64,000 nt of DNA. It comes from Antilocapra americana (Eukaryota > Chordata > Mammalia > Artiodactyla > Antilocapridae). The position numbers and the translations under genes were made by a program. Numbering within the stretch: position 1 is the first letter of the stretch; the number at the start of each line of letters is the position of its first letter. Below the pieces are notes generated by a model, which saw only the letters and a list, made by a program, of their open reading frames with translations, made no database searches and had not been told where the DNA came from. The DNA lies in NCBI GenBank assembly GCA_007570785.1, contig ML661885.1, positions 11,387,355-11,451,354 of the forward strand, read 5' to 3'. This document shows positions 37,165-47,700 of the stretch, piece after piece.

Positions 37165-37498
37165 GGGGCTTTCCTGATAGCTAAGCTGGTAAAGAATTCA
37201 CCTACAATGCAGAAGACCCTGGTTTGATTCCTGGGTCAGGAAGATTCCCTTGAAGAAAGGTTAGGCCACCTACTCCAGTATTCTTGTGCTTCCCTGGTGG
37301 CTCAGCCAGTAAAGAATCTGCCTGCAATGTGGGAGACCTGGGTTTGATCCCTGAGTTGGGAAGATCCCCTGGAGGAGAGCATGGCAACCCACTCCAGTAT
37401 TCTTGCCTGGAGAATTCCATGGGCAGAGGAGCCTGGTGGGCTACGGTCCGTGGGGTCTCAAAGAGTTGAACATGATTGACTGACTAAGCACAGCACAA
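37165..37498 (+). mobile_element. BOV-A2 dimeric SINE
   Basis: Two monomers, GGGGGCTTTCCTGATAGCTA at about 37165 and GCTTCCCTGGTGGCTCAGCC at about 37289, ending GACTGACTAAGCACAGCACA. Confidence 0.93.
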
Positions 37499-37504
37499 AC
37501 ATTA

Positions 37505-38165
37505 GACATAATATTGCATTTCTATTATTGTATAACAAATTACCAGAAACTTAGTAGCTTTAAAAAGTACAAATTTATTATCTTACTATTTTTGTGTTTC
37601 AGGAGTCTGAATGCAGGTTAGTTGGGTCCTCTGCTCAGGGTCTGGGCAAGCTGAAATTAAGGTGCTTGTTGGGGCTGGGGTCCCTCCTGGGCTTGGGTCG
37701 TCTATGCTCATACACATTGTTGGTCGAAGTCAGAGCTTGCTCTTGCAGCAGTGAGACCCCGCGTTTTCTCACAGGCTGTTGGCCAGGAGCATTCTTAGGT
37801 CATTCCCAGGGCCTTGCCTTGTGGTCTCCTCCTCTCACAACAACAGCGAGCTGTTTTTGCCTTGAGGCCACTGGGGAGTATCTCTGCAGCTCTGCCTTCT
37901 TTAAAAGGGCTCGTCTGATTAGGTCAGGACCACCAGGATTTACTTCTGATTTCCTTAGTCTGCTGTCTAGTAACCAAATAAAGAGAGAAATCCCCATTCA
38001 TCTTCAGTGGTCCCACCATGCAGACTCAAAGGGAAACGACTGCACAGGAGTGTATCTTGGGAGCTTTCCTAGACTTCTGCCTGCCACAGATATTATTAGC
38101 GTTGGTACTGTTTCCCCAGCCAATAACCTACTTCAGCTGAGCCCTGCCAGAGAGAAATGTAACAT
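37505..38165 (+). repeat. Ancient interspersed repeat, unclassified
   Basis: It opens with TTGTATAACAAATTACCAGA and ACTTAGTAGCTTTAAAAAGT and includes GTGCTTGTTGGGGCTGGGGT, a pattern common in old mammalian repeats. A related stretch occurs at 57885-58330. The 258-codon frame here is an accidental reading of this repeat plus the adjoining L1. Confidence 0.55.
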
Positions 38166-38185
38166 GAGCCACATATGTGATTTTA

Positions 38186-39214
38186 TTTTATTTTTTTTGT
38201 TTTTTTCTTTGTTTTTTTTTTTTTTATTATTGTTTTTGCCATACATTGTCATGATATCACCATGGGTTTACATATGCTTCCCCTCCGGAACCCCCCTCCC
38301 TCCTCCCTCCTCCCCAGGAAATCTTGCTGTACCAGCCCCGAGCATCAGTCCTGGGCTGGCGATTGATTAGACACATGACAATTAACATGCTTCAATGCCC
38401 TTCTCCCATATCATCCCACCCTTACCCTCATCCACAAAGTCCACGAGTCTATGCTATACATCTGCGTTCCTTTTGTTGTCTCCCATGTTGGGTTCTCGTT
38501 ACCGTCTTTCTAAATTCCATATATATGCGTTAATATACTGTATTGTTGTTTTTGCTTCTGGCTTACTTCACTCTGGATAATGGGCTCCAGTTTCGTCCAT
38601 CTGAGTAGAATTGCTTCAAATGAATTTTTTTTTAATGCTGAGTAATATTCCATTGTGTATATGTACCACAGCTTTCTTATCCATTCATCAGTTGATGGGC
38701 ATCTAGGTTGCTTCCATGTCTTGGCTATGGTAAACAATGCAGCGATGAACATTGGGGTACACGTGGCTCTTTCAATTCTGGTTTCCTCGGTGTATATGCC
38801 CAGCAGTGGGATTGCTGGGTCATATGGCAGGACTATTTGCAGCTTTTTAAGGAACCTCCACACTGTTTTCCATAGTGGCTGTACTAGTTTGCATTCCCAC
38901 CAACAGTGTAAGAGGGTTCCCTTTTCTCCACATCCTCTCCAGCATTTATTGCTTGTAGACTTTTGGATGGCAGCCATTCTGACTGGTGTAAAGTGGTACC
39001 TCATTGTGGTTTTGATTTGCATTTCTCTGATAATGAGTGATGTTGAGCATCTTTTCATGTGTTTGTTAGCCATTTTTATATCTTCCTTGGAGAAATGTCT
39101 GTTAAGTTCTTTGGCCCACTTTTTAATTGGGTTGTTTATTTTTCTAGAATGGAGCTGCAGGAGTTGTTTGTATATTTTTGAGATTAATTGTTTGTCTGTT
39201 GCTTCATTAGCTAT
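38186..39214 (-). mobile_element. Young 5'-truncated L1 (bovine type), ORF2 end and 3' UTR
   Basis: The minus strand carries an uninterrupted 235-codon ORF2 carboxyl end (38510-39217, including [20 protein letters not shown] and [10 protein letters not shown]), then a 3' UTR whose antisense shows GGAACCCCCCTCCCTCCTCC and an A-tail at 38186-38226. A perfect 16-bp target duplication CACATATGTGATTTTA flanks it (38170-38185 and 39215-39230). The intact reading frame and exact duplication indicate a recent insertion. It has no RT domain and cannot move by itself. Confidence 0.95.
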
Positions 39215-39230
39215 CACATATGTGATTTTA

Positions 39231-40200
39231 AATGTTCAAAATAGGCACATTACAAAAAAGCAAAAAAGAAACCTGTAAAATTAATTTTAATACAGTATTA
39301 ACCTACTATATATAAATTATCATTTAATTTATATTCCATCTAAAAATTATTGTTGACATGTTTTATATTGTTTTTCTTTTATACTGAGTCTTCAAAAGTC
39401 TGTTGTGAATTTTATTCTACAGCACCCCTCAGCATGGACGAGCCACATTTCAAATGTTCATTAGCCATCTGATGAGTAGCTCCTGTGATGAACACCACAG
39501 CTCTAACTGACGTTAAAACAAACACACACAACCTTCTCTTGAGGCTGAGTTCCCTCAGACAGCATCAGAATTTCTTCTTCTTTCATCCAAGTTTTCAAAA
39601 AGAATAGTTAACGCACATCTTCTCCACCTGCTCAAGTTCCTCTCACTCCTCAGTATAGTTATATTATTGGACCTGTCATTCTACTCAGATTTTTCTCACT
39701 ATGGTCACCACCAGTTGAATCCAAATTGTCAAACTCAGTGGACACTCTTTTTCATTTTCAAAAATTGCTTTGGCCATTTTAACACCATTGATGACTCTGT
39801 CTGTCTTTAAACCCTTGATGTTTTAGTGTCTGGGACCTGGCCCTTATTTGATCATCTTTGGATGCCCTACACATCATTTCTTGTAGGTTTCATTCTAATA
39901 CACCTCTTTCTTTCCTGCTGCTATGGATGTTTTTCATCCTCTGCTTCTGTTCTTTCAAATGTTCTCTGTGACTGGCCTTATCCTCCCTCACAGATTTAAT
40001 TATCTCCCCTACACAGCTAACTCAAATGAGTGTATTTCCCATCCAGACTGTTTGCGATTTTATACAAGGTGGTGGCTATCCCACTGCCATGTTAAATTCA
40101 TACTTCCTTCTTTCCCATTACTTTTCTTTGCTTGCTTTATCTTAGCTGGTGACACCTATCTACTGGTTCAGTCAAACTGGATTCATCTTTCTTCCTAACC
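39231..40200. other. Intronic sequence, unclassified old repeat possible
   Basis: 39540-40200 has the texture of an ancient LINE-type repeat but I cannot name it. No exon was identified. Confidence 0.35.
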
Positions 40201-40355
40201 TTTTTTTTTTTTTTATGTGAGCCATTTTTAAAGTCTTTGAGTTAGTTACAATATTGCTTCTATTTTATGTTTTGTTTTTTGGCCATGAGGCATGTAAGAT
40301 CTTAACTCTTGAACCAGGGATCTAACCTGCACCCCACACATTAGAAGGCAGAGCA
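40201..40355 (-). mobile_element. CHR-type tRNA-Glu SINE, partial
   Basis: A T-run at 40200-40216 followed by the inverted body TTTTGGCCATGAGGCATGTA and AACCAGGGATCTAACCTGCA, the same family as the plus copy at 42057-42260. Confidence 0.75.
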
Positions 40356-40369
40356 TTTTTAAAATGTTC

Positions 40370-40634
40370 ATTATTTATTTATTTTTGGCTGCACTGGGTC
40401 TTTGTTGCTACACACGGGCTTTCTTGAGTTTTGGCGAGCGGGGTCTGCTGTTCATTGCCGCGCGTGGACTTCTCAATGTTGCAGAGCACAGGATCTAGGC
40501 ACATGGGCTCAGTATTTGCTGCTCAGGGGCTTATTGCTCTGTGGCATGTGGGATCTTCCTGGACCAGGGATTGAGTTGATGTCTCCCGCATTCTTGGGCA
40601 GATTCTTAACCACTGGACCATCAGGGAAGTCCCT
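40370..40634 (-). mobile_element. CHR-2 type SINE
   Basis: Inverted copy: TTATTTTTGGCTGCACTGGG at one end and CCATCAGGGAAGTCCCT at the other, with the GCCGCGCGTGGACTTCTCAA body. The family is shared by cetartiodactyls. Confidence 0.85.
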
Positions 40635-40691
40635 CTCCCTAACTGTTTGATAATTAATTCCCAAGTCTTGAGATTCCCCCGCTCTCTTGGG

Positions 40692-40929
40692 GGCTTCCCA
40701 GGTGGCACTAGTGGTAAAGAACCTGTCTGCCATGCAGGTTGATAAGTGCAGGAGACATAAGAGATGTGGGTTTGATCCGTGGGTCCGGAAGATTCCCTGG
40801 AGAAGGAAATAGCAACCCATTCCAGTATAATGCCTGGAAAATCCCATGGACAGAGGAGCCTGGCAGGCTACAGTGGACGGGGTCACACATAGTTGGACAC
40901 AATTGAATTGACTTAGCACGCATGCACTA
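40692..40929 (+). mobile_element. Bov-tA type SINE
   Basis: GGCTTCCCAGGTGGCACTAG through AATTGACTTAGCACGCATGC, flanked by TCTCTTGGG at 40683-40691 and 40930-40938. Confidence 0.92.
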
Positions 40930-40938
40930 TCTCTTGGG

Positions 40939-41204
40939 TGTGATTCTCTTCTCTTCCTCTATTAGTACCCTGTAATTCACACTCTACATCACTGACCAGG
41001 CCACTGGTTTATCCATTTACATGTTCCATTTTTATTTCATTTCATTCCTGCTCCATGACAGAAAAAAAAACAAGTGTAGTCCTTACCTGAATTGAGCCTG
41101 TGGCTGAAGGGCTTGCCATAACTTTGTGTTAGGGGAGTCTCATGGCCAACATCTCTGTGGCTTAATACCGTGTAATTCTTTAGTCATTGCCTAGAGTGTG
41201 CCTG
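40939..41204. other. Intronic sequence, nothing recognised
   Basis: Short unassigned interval. Confidence 0.4.
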
Positions 41205-41568
41205 GTGCTGGAGAAGACTCTTGAGAGTCCCTTGGAAAGCCTGGAGATCAAACCAGTCAATCCTAAAGGAAATCAACCCTAAATACTCTTTGGAAGGACT
41301 GACACTGGAGCAGAAGCTGAAACTTCAATATTTTGGCCACCTGATGCAAACAGCTGACTTATTGGAAAAGACTGTGATGCTGGGAAGGATTGAAGGCAGA
41401 AGGTGAAGGGGTCGACAGAGGATGAGATGGTTGGATGGCATCACAGATTCAATGGACATGAAATTGAGCAAACTCAGTGAGATGGTGAGGGACAGGGAAG
41501 CCTGGCATGCTGCAGTCTATGGGGTTGCAAAGAGTTGGACACGACTTGCTACTGAACAACAACAACTA
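41205..41568 (+). mobile_element. BovB 3'-end fragment
   Basis: TGCTGGAGAAGACTCTTGAG through AGAGTTGGACACGACTTGCT, with translation remnants such as [18 protein letters not shown]. Confidence 0.92.
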
Positions 41569-41813
41569 CACAGTGTGACAGGAATACAGACTATTCTACC
41601 CTGTTATCCTCCCATCTTTAGCACCTGATCCAAGGGGCCTGCATGCAGACAGGGACAGTAGAGGATTATAGGGATGGTTTCTAATGCTTTGAAGTGGAAG
41701 TGCACAAATGACATCACCCACATTCTACAATTGACTGCAAAGAAGGCTGGGGAATGTAGTCCAGCTTGTGAGCCCAGGAGAGTTGGAAATAGTCTGAGGT
41801 ATGAATAACCAGT
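41569..41813. other. Intronic sequence, nothing recognised
   Basis: Short unassigned interval. Confidence 0.4.
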
Positions 41814-41828
41814 CCTGTCCACACTCTT

Positions 41829-41935
41829 TTTTTTTTTTTTAATTTTCTTTACTATATTGTGTTGGTTTTGCCATACAGTAACATGAAACCGCCATGGATC
41901 TACACATGCTCCCCCTCCAGAACCCCCCTCCCTCC
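41829..41935 (-). mobile_element. Very short L1 insertion (about 107 bp)
   Basis: A T-run followed by the antisense L1 3' UTR end (TTGGTTTTGCCATACAGTAA to AACCCCCCTCCCTCC), flanked by the exact 15-bp duplication CCTGTCCACACTCTT at 41814-41828 and 41936-41950. Confidence 0.94.
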
Positions 41936-42056
41936 CCTGTCCACACTCTTATTTCTCTGTTCCTCCAAACAGCCCTTACTGCAGTCAATGGGCTGGATCT
42001 ACAGTGAAAACCTGACTCCACTTGTTGCCCACATTCAGTGGCTCCTTAAAACCTCA

Positions 42057-42260
42057 TAGGAACTTCCCTGGTGGTCCAGTGGTTAAGACTTCACCTTCTA
42101 ATGCAGAGGATGCGACTTCAATCCCTGATCAGGGAGCTAAGATCTTACATGCCTCATGGCCATAAAACCAAAACATGAAACAGAAGCAATGTTGTAACAA
42201 ATTCAATAACACCTTTAAATATGGTCCACATCAAAAAAAATCTTTATTAAAAAAAAAGCT
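42057..42260 (+). mobile_element. CHR-type tRNA-Glu SINE
   Basis: GGAACTTCCCTGGTGGTCCA through the AGCTAAGATCTTACATGCCT body, with A-rich tail segments to about 42259. Confidence 0.85.
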
Positions 42261-42705
42261 CATAGAAGGTTCTCCATGCTCTGAACCTTAGTCACTCACA
42301 TGTCTGGTATCATCTCTCATGACTCATCATCAGGCCACTTGTACACCAGTAACAGGGGAATTTTTTACACTCACCAATGTTCTTCCCTTTCTTATATTTG
42401 CTTATGCTGTGCCTGTGCCCTGACATCTCACTTCTGCTTGCCCAGGCTAATTTCTACTCCTCTCTTCAGTCTCAGCTCAAATGCCCCTTGATGGTTTATT
42501 GCTGCTGTCTTTCTCAGGACTGGGTTTTGTCCCCCTCTTACTGTGCTTGCATGCTTTTCTCTGGGCACACTTATATGATGTTATCTACTTTCAGAGATCT
42601 CTGGACTCTGCACTGTCAGGAGGCAGGGGAACCTAGCACTTGGACTCCCCAGCATGTAGTACAGTGTTTAGCATATAACTTAGTCATAAGAACTTATGCT
42701 TTCAA
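42261..42705. other. Intronic sequence, nothing recognised
   Basis: A moderately CT-rich stretch resembling an old repeat, not named. The 179-codon frame starting at 42377 runs from here into the next BovB fragment and is accidental. Confidence 0.35.
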
Positions 42706-43064
42706 ATTGTGCTGGAAAAGACACTTGAGCATCCCTTGGACTGCAAGGAGATCAAATCAGTCAATCCTAAAGGAAATCAACCTTGAATATTCACTGGAAG
42801 GACTGATGTTGAAGCTAAAGCTCCAGTACTTTGGCCACCTGATGCGAAGAGCTGACTCACTGGAAAAGACCGTTATGCTGGGAAAGGTTAAGGGCAGGAG
42901 GAGAAGGCAGGGGTGACAGAGGATGAAATGGTTGGATGGCATCACTGACTCAGTGGACATGAGTTTGAGCAAACTCTGGCAGATGATGAAGGACAGGGAA
43001 GCCTGGCATGCTGCAGTTCATGGGGTCGCAAAGAGTCAGATGTGACTTAGCGACTGAACGAGAC
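42706..43064 (+). mobile_element. BovB 3'-end fragment
   Basis: TGCTGGAAAAGACACTTGAG through TGTGACTTAGCGACTGAACG. Confidence 0.92.
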
Positions 43065-43848
43065 AGAAATCTATTAAAGGATTACACCAATAACAAGTGA
43101 GCTCAAAGGTTTTTTGAGCCTAATCTGTCTGAAGGGAGGCAGTGATAGGATATCTTTAGTCCATTTAGATATCAGTCTCCAGTCTGCAGTTCAGGTGAAA
43201 CACTGGCTGGAGCTTTTCCAGGGAAAAATGTCCAGCTGTTGGGAGAACAGAGGGCTGATATTTTATGCTCTGTGACTGATAATAGCTGTCCAGAATCAAT
43301 TGAGGAGAAAAGAAAAAGAACTTGTTTAGTGCATCACTCGTGAGCATCTCGCAAAAGTCTCTTCTGACAGACAGCCTGAGGAGTTAGAGGATAACAGCCT
43401 CTGAGTGAAAATGGAAGCAGATAATGTGGCAGTTGTTTGTTCATTTTTTATCTAGTCTTCAGACATTTTTGTGGGAGTGTGAGATGAACAGCCTTTGCGT
43501 GATACAGATATGGGAATTTTTAGTATATAGGGAAAAGGAGCCCACCCACCCAGCATGTGCATCATCAACCTTTAAGATACAGGTAGAAGAGTGATCTAGT
43601 TGAGAACACTGGAAAGGAGTTTTCAGAAAGAGAAGATGAAAATCAAGATAGAATGTTTTAGAAAAATCGAGGATGGAAGTCTGAAGTGGCAGATAAGTTG
43701 GTTAAAAAAAAAAAAAAAAGGATAGGAGACATATTCTTTGTGTGTGTAGCCATGTCCAACCTATGTTTCCAGTGTTTACTGCCATGGGAATTTTAATAGG
43801 AAAAGTTGGAAATTAGGTATCTTTTATTAGAGAAAGAAAAATGGATAA
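43065..43848. other. Intronic sequence, nothing recognised
   Basis: An A-run is at about 43705-43719. No exon was found. The sequence bordering the next LTR resembles an old L1. Confidence 0.4.
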
Positions 43849-43854
43849 ATAAAT

Positions 43855-44953
43855 TGCTGGGAGCTGTCAGGATGCCCCCTTGCTCGGATGACAAGGTCAC
43901 GAGCTTAAGAAAGAAATTGCAAAGCTGACTTTCTTTATGGGGGCATCCTGGGCAAGCCCCACCCTGGTATTTTTCTTGGAAGTTCTGTCCATGCTCGGAA
44001 CATTGGCTCATCTCAGTAGGTCAGTCACAGTTGGAAAGAATTCATCCTGAGATAATCCCCCCAGACCTTATGGACCAGAGGATCCAGGAAGGTGGATCAC
44101 CTTCCCCAGGGGCTATGGAGGAATGAAAGGGACATTTAAATGGATTACTACTCCTTACTGGGGAGTTTACCAAGAGTTCTCTGGAGGTCATGGCAAGGCC
44201 ACCACCAGAAAGGCTGTACTTGGGTCACCTTTCCACCTCCCACTCCCCTGACCACTCCACAGAGGAGGCTCGCTTCCTTGAAGAAATCAGGCTCGATTGA
44301 GACTTAGGAATGCTCATAACTGTGGCCAGCATAGTTGGAGATATTGATTGCTTTAGAATAATGTAGACATAGGAATTCATTTTAGTAGTTGTAAGGTTAA
44401 TAGGACTTCATTGTTAAAGCAGTGCGGCTAAACTGTCTCTTTGTCCTCTTTTCTCTTTCCTTGTAAGAACCAAAATAGGTTAATAGAATAAAAGTTTCAA
44501 GCTTAAGCCCTTCTTTCTAGCTTCTACATAGTTGCACCTAGTAAGAGAAACGTAACCTTTCTACTTAGATTGATGTACTTATCAGAAGTATGCTGGAGAC
44601 ATTCAAATGGTAAACATACTATTGTTAAGTCTAATTATGCAGAAATCCGACCTTTTGCAAGGAAAATGAGCTTAATGTTAAAGTTGTTGATGGTAGGCAA
44701 AAAACAAAAGATTGTATAGAATATTTGTGATGTAATGGGGATGTTTTTTGGCTATAAAACTGTAAACTAACAAAAATAAAGTGAGAGACTTCTCCATCTC
44801 CTTTTGGAGAGACTTCTCCATCACCCCACAAAACCAACAACAATAAACTGAGAGACTGCTCCATCACCACACATCGACTCAGCTCAGTTCTTCTTCCGCC
44901 TACGCCACCCATCCCTCAAGACCCCCGGACCCCGCCGAGGCTGGACCCCAGCA
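43855..44953 (+). mobile_element. Solo LTR of a class II (betaretrovirus-like) ERV
   Basis: A 1099-bp LTR with matching inverted ends TGCTGGG ... CCCAGCA, flanked by a perfect 6-bp target duplication ATAAAT (43849-43854 and 44954-44959). Six bases and the length are typical of class II elements. The plus strand carries a TATA box (TATAAAA, 44753-44759) and AATAAA signals at 44775-44780 and 44842-44847. A GAGAGACTTCTCCATC-like unit occurs three times at about 44783-44865. No internal viral sequence follows, so it is a solo LTR left by LTR-LTR recombination. It is co-oriented with C8orf34. Confidence 0.92.
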
Positions 44954-44959
44954 ATAAAT

Positions 44960-45434
44960 CATGACACATTCATACAATGGTATACTTTATTTTTTTAACT
45001 TTTTAAAATAATTTGTTTATTTTAATGGTCTATTTTATACTCGTTAAAAATGATACTGTAGAAAATATTTACTAATATAAAAATATGTTTTATAAACAAA
45101 GCAGATAACAAAATAGTGTGTGCACCTCCAATTTTGTTTTATATGTGCATAGAGCAGCATAAAGCATTTGTATATATACTTATATATACTGATAAAATTA
45201 TTTGAAAGAATTCACAAAAAGCTTTTATCATTCTTTGTCTTTAACATGTCTTCATGGCAACCTTTTTCTTCATCTTCGTTTTTCACTGGTAAAATTTCTT
45301 GGTCCTGCAAAAGCTCCTGATATCTGCTAAAATGGACAGTGGTCAGAGGATGCAGGGACTAGCTCTTGAGTGAGGCATAAGTTCTGTGTGACATGAATTT
45401 TGATAATACAAGGCTGATAAGGCCTTTTGACTTA
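44960..45434. other. Left flank of the class I ERV, including a possible decayed exon
   Basis: Mostly AT-rich. On the minus strand 45220-45355 has an open stretch reading YQELLQDQEILPVKNEDEEK, after a possible acceptor TTTTAG; see findings. There is no firm identity. Confidence 0.3.
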
Positions 45435-45438
45435 CTTG

Positions 45439-45898
45439 TGTTAAGTCCAAACTCCGGGTCCCAAGCCCCTGAAGAGACCAAGTCCACACAGCAATGCAAA
45501 AGCATAAAGGGGTTTATTGCTAGCCGGGCTAGGGCGCAAGTCTCATCCAAGAAGTGGAATCCGACAAGAGCCCCGCGCTCCAGATCACAGTTGCTTTTAT
45601 ACAGGCAGTTCTTTGTTACAGCATTGGTATAGCTGGCAGTCAATGTTTGGTCAGTTTAAACTGCGCATCTGCCCTGGATGGTCTATCTCTTGGCGCGCGC
45701 GGGACTTTCCTGGCTTGTCGGGGGGAGGTATGAGGTGAGGGTGGAGGAGGTCGCTGGAACTAGGGCAGGCTGTATATCACAGCAGCCTGTCACGGAGTAA
45801 GGTACGGGGAGGTGTGAGGATGGGGGAGGTCTCCGCAGCTAGGGCCTGCTGTATCTCCCAGCAGCCTGTTACGGAAGCTGTTTTGTTTACACACCACA
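45439..45898 (-). repeat. 3' LTR of the class I ERV (460 bp)
   Basis: Same boundaries and signals as the 5' copy: TATA complement at 45595-45601 and AATAAA complement at 45513-45518. It carries an extra 79-bp diverged repeat of the U3 GAGG...CCTGTTACGGA segment at about 45793-45871. Confidence 0.95.
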
Positions 45899-45912
45899 TT
45901 CCCCCCTGTCTC
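45899..45912 (-). other. Polypurine tract
   Basis: On the minus strand AGACAGGGGGGAA ends directly at the 3' LTR, the expected site of plus-strand priming. It confirms the orientation. Confidence 0.88.
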
Positions 45913-46859
45913 TAGTCCCAAAAGAGGCCCAATCATGGGCCTTTAATGAGCTTTATGTCATTGTTCAGCCAAGATGGATGTCAGCGAGGATTCTGGGAAG
46001 TGGACCGACACGCAGTGTCTCTTTTAGACTTTGTCCAAATTTTTCCGGTCAGTGGTGGCTCATCAGTTCTGTATTTCTTATCAGGATCTCCTGTCATAAA
46101 ACAACTCATGCAAATGGTTACCATGATGTCTGGCCAGGATGGGTGGTTTTAATCAGTGTTTTTTTTTTTTTTTTCACTAGCTTTCAGCAGACATTGTTTT
46201 GAAAATGATAGCATCCAAGCCTTGACTCAGAAAACTCAAGTGTTCTGCAATACAATGTCCAATCTGAAATTACACCCGTAGTATCACCGAGTTATTTTTT
46301 CAGGATGTCTGAACCATAGCTACTCCATTTTACTTTTAATTGTAAAATTTTTCATAATGGCCAAAGCAGATGTCACCATTAATGATGTCAGTGTTTTTTA
46401 GATATGAGAAGATGCAAGAATTGGAACTCATAAAATCTTTTCCTAAAAAGATCTAACTATCTGAAGGCCTGTTTTGCCAGTTTTTCCCAGAGCACAGAGT
46501 GCCTCATTCCTGATTTTCACCCTGAACTCCTCTCAGGGGCGTTGAAAGTCAGCAGTTGCAGTGGCCATGATTTAATCGTTGTAGATGTAGATGACAAGTG
46601 TCAGTCTTTCGTTGGCAGAGCCCCTTTTTGCTCAAAAACTTGACCATGATTTTGAGGGGGGCATTTCATGACCATTTTATCTCATGGTGCTGAGAATGTC
46701 CATTCTCAGGTTTGGCAAAGATTCTGTTGACAGGCCACTCAATGTGCTGTTACTGGACTAGGCCATAAAACAATACCCAAAATTCTCTGGACCACCTGTC
46801 TTACTAGCCTCTTGGTCCAGGAAAATATTTCCTCTTGTTGCTTTTTCTCATATCTACAG

Positions 46860-47700
46860 TTACACTGTTACCATCATCTATCTCATATGGGACTATATAT
46901 TACTTTATTAGAAGCCTCAGACACACACTTGGCAGTGCAAGAAAGGGCAATCTTGCAAAACAGGTGAAATACAAACAACATAGCCAGCAGTACCAGCAAA
47001 GTCACAAGTAAGACTTAGGTCACGAGCTTCTGTTAAATGCAGCCCAGTATACATCAGGTCTTTTGACCCACTCTGCAAAATCTTTATCTTCTAGGGAAAC
47101 TGTATATTGGCACCACTGTCTATAAGGCACACAGTCCAGCCCTCTAGGGCTACTAGACTAATCATCTTTAGTATGATTTAATTATTTTTAACACAGAGGA
47201 GACTTTAAACCCAATTACCATAATCTGGTGTTATCTATACAAATCTATCCCATAATTGTGGGAGATTTTTCCTCTTTTGCTGAAACTTTTCTTGTTTTGA
47301 CTGAGCTTGAGTAATAGAAAAAAGCTCAAACTTATGGCCAGAGTCAGAGCAGGCATTATTAATTGGCCTGGAGAGGGGATCCCATCTAGTAATATCACAG
47401 TAGCCTGAATATGAATATAACATTTTTTTAAGTAAATTTTCTCGGGGCCAACCAGTCAGACTCTTGTAGCAGAGAAACCTACTAAGGTAACCCAGAACTA
47501 GACACAGGCAATTGGCCACAAACCCAACAATTGGATTGATTTCTAAAACTAGTATAGGATCAGGCCTATAACAGAAAAGCATTTGATTTATATGCAAAGG
47601 TCTAAGAAGTCAAGAAAACATTATAAAGGATCATATAAATCAGGTCCAGCATCTTAGTCAAGCTGTCTGTCTCTGATGTCGTCATCTTCTCTTCCTGGTG
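46860..47700 (-). pseudogene. ERV envelope remnant, broken
   Basis: Separate minus-strand frames contain a CWVC motif followed by GQLP (complement of 47518-47529), the CXXC box typical of gammaretroviral surface subunits. Toward lower coordinates (about 46900-47010) there is a hydrophobic VTLLVLLAMLFVF-type segment with a short cytoplasmic tail, as in the transmembrane subunit. The motifs are in frames interrupted by stops; the CWVC frame closes within a dozen codons. The longest frame (47235-47597) overlaps in a different register. It is a non-functional relic. Confidence 0.7.

Noticed and set aside
37594..38370. 258-codon plus-strand open frame
   Set aside because: It spans an ancient repeat and the T-rich end of the young L1; the carboxyl end is poly-Phe/Leu from the L1 A-tail read antisense. 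No protein identity or splice support.
42377..42916. 179-codon plus-strand frame
   Set aside because: Unassigned intronic sequence running into a BovB fragment ([17 protein letters not shown]); no gene.
46800..46900. A possible reverse-transcriptase YxDD box in the ERV (IDDG read on the minus strand)
   Set aside because: The surrounding residues do not fit pol and the position is downstream of the env motifs, so it is chance.
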